Of a stretch of DNA of 64,000 bases, positions 45,020 through 56,468 are shown one piece after another. A program made the position numbers and the translations under genes. The notes beneath the pieces were generated by a model. That model did no database searches. It was not told where the DNA came from and saw only the letters and a program-made list of their open reading frames with translations. The DNA is from Oidiodendron maius Zn. Taxonomy: Eukaryota; Ascomycota; Leotiomycetes; Myxotrichaceae. The stretch is taken from contig KN832875.1 of NCBI GenBank assembly GCA_000827325.1, positions 434,001 through 498,000 of the forward strand. Reading direction: 5' to 3'. The stretch's first letter is position 1, and each line of letters starts with the position of its first letter.

Positions 45020-45664
45020 ATTGCGTATTTCTGTTCGGAGATTCAATATTCGCAAATGTCTCTCAAGTCAGTGTCGAAATTTAATCAAAAGCAAGGTGAG
45101 AGGAAGAAATTGGAAAACACAGGAAACTGAAGGATCAAGAACTGCCGTAGTGGACATGAGGAGGCAGAGAGAATCATGGAGAGGGAGCCTCTATGGCACT
45201 AGTGTATGCCTGTGACGTCGAAGAATGGCGATACAGATTTTACCTACCACCGCATTTTACCCTCCCTGATCAAGATTGTGGCGGTCTCCCAGTGAGAATG
45301 CCGCATTGAAGACATGATGTCATGATCATCCCCAGCCACAGTCTCAGCGCCACTCATAGACTGCTGTCTAAAATATAAGGCGGGAATTGTTCTTGCTCTG
45401 TCTGTTATATGTTATACAGGTAGTAACCGGTCACTCGAAACCCCTTTTATTGATCAAGCCTGTCATTGTTCTCCCATGTCCTACCCAGGTAGAATCTACA
45501 GAAAATGCAGGGTATCTTTTCATGATTGCCACCACCCGTATTTTTCCAAAGGCAGAAATGGGAGCCTGTACGCCGCTGCCATGTAGCCATATCCCAAACA
45601 ATCCGTCTATAGTCTCGCAAATGCGCGCTCCCTTCACTATTAAAGGTGAGAAGATTACTCCTTC
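45020..45664. other. Intergenic, ish1 promoter
   Basis: Upstream of ish1 (minus) and 3' of the DUF1765 gene. A plus-strand ORF at 45387-45890 is an antisense shadow of the DUF1765 3' end and is not called. Confidence 0.45.
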
Positions 45665-48600
45665 CTACCGCCTGAATCCCTCCACGCCCAACGTAGGAAT
45701 CTCAACCCATTTCAATCCAGGCACACCCTCTGCTTGCCTCCGCTCAGCGAAGTTGTTATATTCTCCGACAATAAGTGCCCACTCAGCCAATGCCCGTCCA
45801 ACATACTTTGACTGTGCAGCTTGCTCGCTTCGTCTTCCGCTCTCCGCTGGATTCTTTGGAAGCACGTCATGGCTGATATTCGGAACCTGATCTCCGAGCC
45901 AGACGTGTGCCGGTACGGGCAGTCTGGGTGGGAATAGTCGACGCTCGCGGGTGACTAGATGTGAGTCTCCGGCTGAGACATTTTGGGGTCTATCAAAGTG
46001 CTGTGTCCACTCTAGACTAAATCTGAACGTATAGGCTCGATGGGTGGATGTAGATGGTGGGGTCTCGCTATCGGTGCTGGCAGACTTGACATGCCCCTGC
46101 TTTTTGCGTGCTAGGGCCGTCTCTCTACGAGCTTCTTCAAGCGTCTTAGATGGACTAGTGCCTTTCGTTGGGGGGGTTGGGTTGTCAGACACGGCGAGGG
46201 CCGATGGAATCATTTTCCCCATAAACGACCATCTTCTTTTGTTTGCTGAAGCTGACGCATCGGTGGTTAGTTTCGGTATAGAACTCTCGGTAGCGCTAGA
46301 ATTAGAAACAGTCGCCAATGAATGGCGCTTGTTGGCAAAAAGTTGGGTTGTACCTGATTGGGAGGGCATAATGCCATCGAAACCAAAGAAGAGATTTGAA
46401 GAAGGAGATTGCTCGTCATTCCGGATGATCAGAAGACGCCGTCCAGGCGCAGGATGACAAGGCGCGGTCGAGGGAAGGAAGGTGCGGCCTGTCTCAGCAG
46501 CCTGTCTTAAATACAGATACTGTGCCCAATTTGACTTTAAGCGGGCATAAGCAGTTGAGAAGATTGTGCTAGTAAGAGTTAGCAAATGATAGACCCACCA
46601 AAGCTCAGGTACCGTACGTATCAAGGTCTGTCGACTCCCCATACTCTCGACAGATGCGCCAACACAAGAGGCGCATGTAGTAAGCTCTGACCATAGGGCA
46701 CCAATGATTGAAATATCTCCCAAAGGTTTCCTCCGTCAGTAACCAATCTAAGCATACAACCTGCTTTCGCGTGCTATCGCTCGTGACCACGCCCCAAGCC
46801 GAATATAGGAGCGAGAAGAGCCGAATTTGGGACATGGTATTCTGACTGTCAAGCATCTTCTTGCAGACATCCAGCCAAAAGTACCAGTCGATGAGATCTG
46901 ATTCGGTGGTTCGCGAGAGGTGGAATCGAATGAAGATGACCAGCGCTTCTTCCACGAAATCACACAAAACAAAGCAGGCATTGTGGTCGAATAAAGATAT
47001 CCGTCGAGTTGTTGCCTGCATCATTTTCTCGAATGACTCGGCAAATGTTAGCTGAGCTGCTTCATTTTCGGATGGCTTCTCTGAGAGAAAGTCTCGCAGT
47101 AGCATAATCAAACGATTTTCAGCCATCAATCTGGCGGAATTACTCGATGGAAGCGGCAGTGCTGCCGCAGAAGCACCAGCCCCCGCAAGAACATCGTCGA
47201 ATGTGATGGGCAATGGTTCAGTGGGGATCTGTCGATGAAAAGTGGCATCTAAAGTAGTCAAAAGCTGAGCCTGGACGAGTACAAAGCCTACAGATGTTAG
47301 CAAATTCCACTACCGTCCCAACATGATTTACCTGGAGCGCGAGCTTTTAAAGAAAGAGCCTGCGTGGAAAGCAGAAATTCCTCAGCAAGGATGTGATAGT
47401 GCTTGGTGAAGACGAAGAATAGATCACTATCTCTTCCCCGCCAGCGGGCAATCCATGGGCCATACCAAGGAATATTTCCTGCAAGGATGGGGTAAACCGG
47501 TTTCCCCTGTAATTGAGAAAATGTGGATTTTGCGCCTGTCCAGCCCAGTAGCTGTACATGAGGGGGAAAGGTAGCAATCACTTCATCTACATCAGCTTGA
47601 CTGATACGCTTGGGCATGCCAAGCTGGTCTGCTGCCCGCCGGAGAGTTTCAGCTGGTAGTTTCCATAGCCGAACTAATATTTCTGCTACTCCAGGAACGA
47701 AAAAGAAAGCATATGCTGCTGTCTTTCCGCAGAAAGTGACAAGACTGGCTGGGGCATTTCTGAGAGACATTTTATCGACTACGAACTTCATCTGAGAGAG
47801 GAGGTTCTGGGTGAATAGATTTCGGACGTTATGATAGACTGAATCAGTGAGGAATTGTGAGTTTGACGATGAACCCAGTGACTCTGTAGACTTCTGCTTT
47901 CTCAACGGACCACGTTCGGGAGACTGGTTTGGAGATCGCTCGGATAATGGGGCAAAAGCAGACGGAGGTGTCCGCCACTCAGGTCTCATCATAATTGCAA
48001 TAAGTGCATCAAGTAGGACTGGCCTATCGACGCCTGAGACAGTCTGGTTCTGTCTGCCATCAAGGACTTCCAGTATCCCTACCCACCACTTATTCAAAAT
48101 TGCGACACGCCTATCCAAATCTTCGGGGCGAAGATTCCGATTTGATGCATGGGAGGCATGGTTGCGAAGAAAGGGTAAGAGTGCTGCTCTGACTACATTG
48201 GTTTTCAGGGACCAAGATTTGGATTGAAATTTTGAGAAATCATTATCCAACGACCGGAAGGACGACCATAACTCGTCTCGCCTACGAGGAGCGTCGGTGG
48301 AGAGCTTAGGGAGCGTGTTAAGTGATGGGACTGGAGGTACTTTATCTGTGGAAGTCCTCGGCGTCGAGCGGTTGTCCAACGAACTACCAGGCAGGCTACT
48401 GGCCGAAGAGTTGGAAGAAGCGAACGTGGTGAAGTTCATGAGCACGCTCTGCGGTCTGCGTTTTATCTTCTGAAAAGTCGACTCGGATCGGGAGAGGGCT
48501 TTAGGAGGGCTGGTGGACGACCTGGGGAGAATTGGCCTATCGAATTGCTGAGGTGTCGGCAAGAGACGAGGAGCGGACCGAAGCTTCTCAGAAGCTGCTT

Positions 48601-49204
48601 GAGAGGCGTCTTCATTCTGTCCTGCTCTTGCATTCTCGGCTTCTGCATCAATACTTGGTGATGGTGATCTTGATGAGGAAATCCACGACCTCCGTGCGAA
48701 TGTCACAAACGACCCTGACGTAGTCCTTGATTTATCTCTAGGCGGCTTGGAAAGGGCCTTTCGAGACGGCACGTCACTCGGAACATTGCTCTCGGACTCG
48801 GCGGTATCAGCTCTCTCAGGAGATCCCTTCACCCGTTGTATCCATGACTTGGGCCTTGCAACCAAGGACCTCGTCCGCCCCAATCGTTCGAGCCTCGGCT
48901 CCTCTCCAGGCGAGACGTTCTCTCCATCAGCCCGGCCTATTGTCTCCTCATGGTCTTCGGCGAGCTTCGGGGAGGCATCTCTGCCAACCCCTATGTACAA
49001 TTGCTTCTTCGGGTCATAGGGGGGGACTGCGGTCGTCGATTCTGGAGAAAAGCTTGCAGACCTAGGCAGCTCGTCTCGAGGGAGCGTCGTCGATATTTTA
49101 TAGTCCACCAGGGACAGGTCGGGGATGTTCGAAGCCGAGAGTGTCCGAAGCAGGGCAGAGTCCGTGTCGATGCCAGCGGGCATGGTCAAGACCGGCCCAA
49201 GCAT
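45665..49204 (-). CDS. DUF1765-family protein
   Basis: Three minus-strand exons, 49204-47332, 47287-46618 and 46568-45665, 1148 residues. Splice borders (GTAAAT...TGTAG; GTACGG...ACTAG) restore RAPGFVLVQAQLLTTLDATFHRQ and TDLDTTIFSTAYARLKSNW. The first 280 residues are Ser/Pro-rich. The conserved region starts near SSFRSLDNDFSKFQSKSW and runs through KWWVGILEVLDGRQNQTVSG, FLTDSVYHNVRNLFTQNLL and YFNHWCPMVRAYYMRLLCWR. This is the fungal DUF1765 (UPF0592) family, described as membrane-associated in S. pombe but without a known role. The last 130 residues contain TRERRLFPPRLPVPAH and a conserved-looking WALIVGEYNNFAERR. Confidence 0.88.
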
Positions 49205-50800
49205 GGGAGCTCTGGGTAGGTGCGAGGCAGCTGGGACGAGGCTATCAGACGGCCATGGCGCGTGGAAAGGCGAATTGGGAACGGGTTGGCGATGCTTCCT
49301 ACAAGGGCGACCACCCTGGCCGGCAGAACAGAAGTCGGGGAGGGATAGTGAGCGAGAGGATGCGCAGTGGACGACGCGGTGGCGGTTGAGTATGGGGAAG
49401 GGACATCACCAGCACAGCCGGGGAGCTGCACTTGGACCTATATCTCGCACGTCCTGGGCGGTAGGGAGATGATGTGAGGTGGGGCGCAGTGGGTACAGGA
49501 TGTGGTATTTGTACTCACTGCACAACTGCGCGCGCGGTGCAGGCATAGACGCGGCCGCAACGCACGTCAGAGTCCGGCGAGAGACACCGCCCAGAAGGAG
49601 TTGTGTCCAAGACACGCCGACAGCGACAATGGCCCGAGCAGGAGCAGGCAGGCGTGGAGAAGGGAGCAGGCAAAGACTCTTCCTCACCCAGCTGGGCGTG
49701 AGAGGCGCCGCGAGCTTGGCACTGCGGCCAATATTGGCCCAAGGCGGTACCGCGCTCTCTTTCTCCTGACTATCCAGGCGGCCCTTGATCCGGCCAGTCC
49801 GAAGATCGATATCAGAAATGTGCCGGACGGCCAGTCCAGGTACCTACGCAGTCCGGGTACAGTCTTGCCTTCTGCCAACCCTACCCGTGTCTTCGAGGGA
49901 TAGGCCGCCCCTTTTCCGAATCGGGATAGCCAGAGCGGAGGGCTACGGTACTGAGGATACGGAAGTAGTGTACATACTCGTAGCTTGTAGGGAAGCATGT
50001 TTCCCTCGCTGCTCGCACTGGAGCTCTACGGGGACGCTGCCTGGAGGTTGGAATCCCTCCTACCAGGGCATTGTCGCAATATGGCCCATCTCCATTCCAG
50101 ATCCAACTACCGACCTCCAGGCCATGCTCCGGGTCCTGAAACAGAGGTAAGTGGCGGAGGTATCCATGCTGGGTAACTACCTGTCGATTTATGAGGTCAT
50201 CCTGTTAGCAACTAGCAGTCTCTAAAGAGCACAAAAAACAAAAGATGCGGCTATTGGATTGCGTGAAAAGTCCTCTCTCCCTAGGTACCCGAGCAACCCA
50301 GCAGGTCGATGATCTAGATTCTGAAAGACCATTTATGGGCGTAAGCATGGCCGCTGGCACTCGCTGGGAAGGTCATGTGATTCAGCAGAGTCAGCTGCTA
50401 CTCCGAGGGCGAAAACAGTGAGTGGGCCAGGGGTTCTGAGGTTCTTATCTGACTATTCAAAAGCCATTATAATAATAGGCTAGATGGGGGTCGAGTCCAG
50501 CTCAAGTACTATCACCAGATTGATCCCACGGCGGCAGTCATCTAGGAATCACGTGAGGGATAGAGATTTGATTATATAATCATTTAGCTATCTCAGCCTT
50601 ATCGTCAAAGTGAGCAAGAACGTTGACAGCCTCCCAGGGCTTCAAGCTTGGCCGCGGCCATCTCTCTAGTGAATGGATCCCAAATTCCGCCTTACCATGA
50701 GCGTTTGAGCTGCTTTTCTTTCACCTCAACCTGTCCTCTCTTCCCCTTCTGACTGTCCCTCATCACACGAGCTCAATCGCACAACATCAATCATCTCGAC
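49205..50800. other. GC-rich intergenic region
   Basis: 1.6 kb between divergent genes (DUF1765 minus, F-box plus). The first 700 bases are GC-rich and generate long chance ORFs in several frames on both strands. None shows a domain, and they overlap each other. The final 150 bases are CT-rich, a plausible leader of the F-box gene at 50801. Confidence 0.45.
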
Positions 50801-52606
50801 ATGGATTCCTTACCCCGCGAGCTCCTTGAATCGATCCTTATCTTTAATGTGCAGATGTGCCGATGCAATAAGAATAACATATTCCCCTTGCGTCTGGTCT
50901 GCAAAGCTTTCGATGCCTTCCTGAAGCCGTACATCTTCAAAACTATACAGTTAGAATTTTCAAAGTTCATAAAGCATGCCCCGACCCATGATTTCAAGTC
51001 ACTGGATACGGTTGGGAAGCTTTGCCAAGCTATGTATTTGGATATGATGGTAGTCAGGGACGAAGGTATGCTTGTTTCTGCAGAGCTACAGGAAAAGACT
51101 ATTCTAGTGGCAGGCTTCCATGCTGATCATCCTTCTCCACAGATGAGATCACCCGATTGATCGATGTTTTCAGTGGCATTACAGTCAAAGTCCCTGAGAT
51201 GGAGCCTCTCCTGCTTTCTCTCCGGAGGCACTGTATGAACGAGAATACATTCGACGAGACCGACTTCCGAAGAGTTATAGACGGTGTATTGTCCGCTACA
51301 CCAAATATGATTCGGCTGAAGCTCAACCTTCCCTTCCAAGTCGTTGGACGAGCTAGTTCGACGGCTACACTTCTATTAGCCACAACATTGGCATGTCTTG
51401 CTGGCCGTCCACCTGAGGAATATAAGCCACTTGAGACTCTGGTGTTGGACCATGTCAGCGATACTACACTCATCAGCATTTGCAACAATCCTATGGACCT
51501 AGTCAATGCGCTGACTGCCTTTGGTAGTCTCAAGAATATGGTACTATCCATCAAGAGACAAGAGGCAAGGCTGGCTACACAAAGCACTTTTAGTACAAAC
51601 CTTTGGTTCCTGATCCGAAAAGCAACGAATCTGGAGAGTTTATGTTTAATTGGTTGGAATATTAAGAGAGATATCAACATTCGGATGTGCCGGCACTTCT
51701 TAGCTCAAAGTGGTACGTTATACCACTTTTGCAGAGTAAAATGACAGAAGTTGACAAGATTAGAATGGTCGATGCGTTCGCTACCATACAATAGCACTCC
51801 GAAGCCCCAGCTTCCAAAACTTCGCTACCTAGAACGTAAGTACGGCGACAAGACATAAGTGCAATACCTTAACAATCTTTTGTTTAGTCAAGCGCGTCGA
51901 TATTGACCCTCAATCCCTCCTTGGCCTGATCGAGGATAACTCCTTATCACTCAAAGAGATTTATTTGAATGAAGTCTACCTGAAAGTCCTTGGTACCTCC
52001 GAAGAGGAAGATAGGTCACTATGGATTGGCTTTCCAGGCCAGCCGCAGCCAGCCCAAGGGGGTGTTTGGATAGCTCAGAGTTTGAGAGATATGACACACC
52101 TTTCCTTGGACATTCTGAGGGTAACGGGACTGGGATACGATATTTTTGAACCAGATGAGAATTTAGCACATGCGAGTTACGACCTCACAGACCCATTCAG
52201 CCTCGGCAGGTCCTTTGATAAGAGGTTTGTGGAAGCCGTCTTTGCAAATGGCGACACGGCAATGGACGACGCAACGTTTCATACCGCCCCACCTGGATCC
52301 AATTGTGAGGAAGAAGCTCCTATACTGCTATCGGAGAAAACTGAATCTGTCTCGCTTCCTCAAGGCCAACGGTCCAGTGACTTCGACGCCGAAATCTACC
52401 AGCGACATCGCAATCCCACTTCTCATTTCAAGCGTTGCATCGATGGCTACTTCTTTAATCATAACAGGCAGGCACTCCAAGAATTACAGAGGATAATGAC
52501 CTTGGCAGATAAAGGCATGAACCTTATCTCGGAAGAGATAGCCAGAAGTCGAGTGGCGCATATCGATCCCTCAACAGGGACACTGGACGCCAATCCTTTT
52601 ATATGA
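50801..52606 (+). CDS. F-box protein, fungal, unknown target
   Basis: Four exons, 50801-51065, 51143-51712, 51764-51835 and 51888-52606, 541 residues. The N-terminal F-box is MDSLPRELLESILIFNV ... LRLVCKAFDAFLKPYIFKTI. Following segments look like irregular leucine-rich repeats (LETLVLDHVSDTTLISI, LESLCLIGWNI, SLKEIYLNEVYL). The third join required the acceptor GATTAG at 51763, since nearer AGs break the frame. The C-terminal 180 residues are less regular. It is presumably an SCF adaptor; no close named homologue is recognised. Its 72-nt third exon is short but in frame. Confidence 0.85.
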
Positions 52607-54082
52607 CATTAATATGATCTTTTCCCATGCTGATCAAGCTGCTTGATCACACGCCAGTGGCTGTTCACCGGTATCAGAGGAAGGTATATGTGGAACGTCC
52701 TCGTTACGTAGGACGTATTAGCCGGACCTAGCCTTTGGCGGAGTTTATTGACGACGAGCTAAAAAGCCCCTCCATGGAAGTGCTGAGAGCCCCACCAATG
52801 GCGAAGTCTTACGCTCTTAAGCTGGATTTGAATTTAATCTACGTTCCTTTTCTAGATAGAGTCCATTGGCAGCTGGGTGTTTGCCCCCGGTAGGCATGGG
52901 ACACAAAGGAGAGTAAATGATAAAATTCGTGAAAACACTTGTTTCCTCGGATAACATATTCAGTTAGATCGTTGCAATGTTTACAATTTGAATATCCCTA
53001 TGCTTAACCCAAAATACTACCCCAGATCGCAGATTGCGTCCTAACGACTCAAAGCTGCGTTGTGTTCGACAGCCCCTTTTTGGCCTCGCTTAATTGTCAA
53101 CAACAAGCGTCTATTCGTACGGCCTATTAACCCGAATTTGCAATCTTCTCTGACGTATAAGCAGGTGCATGTCCTTTTAAAGATAATTTTCAAATTATTT
53201 CTTTGCCAGCTATATATATATATCCACTTTTATGAACCAAATACCTCCCGGAGACCTAACATTTTGAATTTGAGACTTTGTGTAGACCAGGGAACAACTC
53301 ACGAGAGGGACAAATATGCAAGTAGAATAAGGTAATAGTGCCACAATATTCTTACTATTATATTCTAAAAATAATATTTTTCTTTTCTTTGACAATTTTA
53401 CAACTAAATCGCCTAATTGACCTGCGCATAAAATCTTCTTGGGTCGGCTCTGCCTGGCGCTATAAAGTGAAAATATCCAGTCATATGTTCTACTTCATCC
53501 CCTTCCAAAATGGTCCTGTATTGCTGGATAGTCTCTGAAGGAAGAGGCTCTTTATTGGCGGATATGCCCTCCTCCGGCTAACAAGTCCCTTTTTTTATGA
53601 TGTTACCTGGCGTCTAAGAGGGTTTGGTCGATGACTTGGTCGTTCAACATTCGAGCATGTAAAGTATGAAGACTCTGTTAGATGTATATCTGCTGAGCAG
53701 GAAAGAAAGACTGTAGACTATTAATTTTTATCCTTTTATGGGAGCCTCTGTCTGTAAACTCCTTCTCTCTTCCACTAGATAAATCAAATAGTGAAGAGCA
53801 TAAGAGGCTCAGTCGAAAGGGGTGCGCTTCACTCGCGTAAACGAGACTGGTGAGATGAAGATTGAATAAAACTGACCGCAATATTCACGGCTTTAAATAG
53901 GGCACCTCATATTTGTACCCTAATCGCACCTCGCATCACTTGTTTTGCAGTCTCTTGGACTTTCATTTCTCTCGTCAACAACTTTGCTCGATCTCAATAC
54001 AACTGCATAAGCTCGACAACCTTAGTCGATCTTTGCCCACGACTTCGTGCAAAATTCCCAATCCGGATGAAAACGTGCCACA
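52607..54082. other. AT-rich intergenic region
   Basis: Gene-poor, with TA-repeat-like stretches near 53210-53222 and AT-rich sequence from 53330 to 53420. A minus ORF at 53678-53881 was considered and not supported. The last 150 bases are the leader of the gene at 54083. Confidence 0.45.
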
Positions 54083-56468
54083 ATGAACCCTGAAAAATCC
54101 AAAGCACGCGTCCCACAGGGACTACGCCCTCCCCCTGGATTCCCCTATGGTGTCACGGTCCCAACTGGTCCTCGCGCCACCATGCAAACCAAGAAGCTGC
54201 CACCCGGACTCCTCAAGTTAGGCAACCGGCATATTCCAAGCGTCTTGAGTCCAGTGTCATGTACCAAGATGTCATATGAGGAGGCAGTTAAGGACATCTT
54301 GAAACAGACGGGACCCCACCTCACAAGGCTTAAGTCCATGCCATCTATAGAGACTTCTGTCGTCCTTTACGATCCTAGAGGAGGTGTATTGAAAGCCTGC
54401 AAAGGACTTCATCTGAGCAGCGACGTGTCGTTGTGTTATCTCATCACCTGGCTTCAGATCTTTGCTGACAACCATGTCGCCAAATACCATCCTGGCATTG
54501 ATGTCGTTGTTCGAAGTGTCGAGATTCGCTTTCGCAACAATCAGGCATACATGTCCTATCCGAATCTCGAAGGCGGACTCTCTTATTATAATTCCAATGG
54601 CATAGCCACCGCTTGCGTTAACTGGTCATGCGACAACAGTCTTATGGAACAATACTGGGAGGTCTTTAGGAGCGTGATGCAGATTGGCAGTGATGATCAG
54701 ACTAAATATCCCATCATAAGAGTTAAAACGGTCAAGTATCTTGCTGGAGATTCGGATGGCATGAAAATGAAAAAACCTCTGGGCGGCGGTCATGTCTTTG
54801 TTGTCAATGAAGAGGATCTTGATGTGTATCAATATTTCGACCGCTATGGGCAACGGATTCCTGATTCTCCGATTCAACAGGATCAAGGGACTACCGAGTC
54901 AGAAAACAAACAAATTTCCCAAGAGTTTACCGAGACGAAGCAAGATCAAGTCGGTGGCCATAGTAATCCGGCCCAAATTAGAAGAGAAGGAGCAAAGCAA
55001 GCCGGAGGCAATAATGCCCTTGACTCCAGAACATCACAGCTTGGTAGGGTTGACAAAAGATCTGCGAAATCTAGAATCCTTCATTAACATATCCATAGTC
55101 CAGAGCACACAAGGAAAGCCAAATACTTCACCCAAAATTACAGTGGCCAAAATCACCAGTGAATTGCTGGCTGGGACTGGAGGCAAAATGAAAGTGAACT
55201 CTAACCATGCGTCCAATGCTGAAGACTTGCCTGACAATTATCACCCCGTTCCCAACAGACAACAGCTCTCCAAAGTAGTTACTATGCCCGTTGGCGACAA
55301 AACAATGCATATTCCAGTGCCATTTCGACCACCGGTCCACCCTGATCCAGGGAAAAACTGGCGTAGGTTTCAACGCTCTGGAGGCATCTCACAGCTTCAT
55401 GATGCCTTCCCACTGGATCATCTCGTTTTCGATCCCAAGGACATGCCAGAAGTTACAACACCACCACCAATTATAAGCGTCTTTGATAACAGAGGCCAAT
55501 CCCATCAAAACACTGGTGTGAATAACAAAAAGGCCACAAAAGATACCAAGAATAACAATAACAAGTCCGATAATACCGATAGTAATAAAGTCACAACTGG
55601 TGTCACTAGAGTTATGAGTGACCCCTACGAAGCAGCACTGGGCTTCAGCTCTGATGATGATGAGGCTTTCTTCCCAGCTAGGAACATAAAAGAGGATGTA
55701 ACATCTGCAGACATCAACCGTCTCCCAAAGCCAATACACAGACATGGTCACAGACCTAGCCAAAATGATACCACGATAAAGGCCAGGAAAATGCACAACA
55801 AGCTTCCCCAAGGAGGGAATGATGTGGTAGCCAACCCCATTGTATCTAGCCACAAAGCGCCTAATAATTTTGAACTGCCCAAAAAGAAGCTCACATCAAC
55901 TATGAATGTGAACGCTCCAGAGTTCGTTAACAAATCAGCCTCAGCTTGGCCAACCCCCGGCATGGAGTTCATGATGAACCCCCCCGCACTTGGATTTGCA
56001 AGCCACTATCTACCTGCCATGGGCTTGCCTTCAATGACGATGGAGTTTCACCCACCGCCATTTCCCCAGCTGTACTTACCCCCACCCATTGCTATGCCAG
56101 GACCCTTCGCTCCACAACCTGGCCCATACCCGGCAGGGGTCTTGAGGGAGCCAAACTTTTGGGCACATCCCGTTTACAGGACGAACCCCGTTGCGGCCTC
56201 AAAGCCGATAGCGAATATCTCGAAAACTTCCTCCAATAATAACACCAGGAAGCAACACATTGACTATCGGGGTAGGCGGAGCAAAGGGAGCGCAGCACTA
56301 TCGAATACTATTGATGAATTGACTCGACAGGTTGCTCAGCAAACTATCGGAAAATCAAGTGATGGCGAGGTGAAAAATGAGGGCTTCTCTAAGAAAACGG
56401 ATGACAAGACTGACACCGGCCACAAATCAAGCAGTGCTGGGAACTCTAAGGCCGGCAGAGGGGACTGA
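54083..56468 (+). CDS. Unknown protein in two overlapping frames
   Basis: From the ATG at 54083 one frame is open for 334 codons and stops at about 55087. A second frame, shifted by +1, is open from before 54792 to the TGA at 56468. Sequence up to roughly 54850-55000 is protein-like only in the first frame (KACKGLHLSSDVSLCYLITW, RSVEIRFRNNQAYMSYPN), and after about 55020 only in the second (HHSLVGLTKDLRNLESFI, then long Asn/Lys/Pro-rich low complexity). Either a roughly 50-nt intron links them (for example donor GTATCA near 54826, acceptor AACAG near 54880; or donor GTCGGT near 54948) or one base is missing or extra. Total about 780-790 residues. The first 250 residues look like a compact domain of unknown type. 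No family is recognised. Confidence 0.55.

Noticed and set aside
49479-50150. Several overlapping ORFs in a GC-rich stretch
   Set aside because: They occur in multiple frames on both strands as expected from GC-rich sequence without many stops; none has a recognisable motif.
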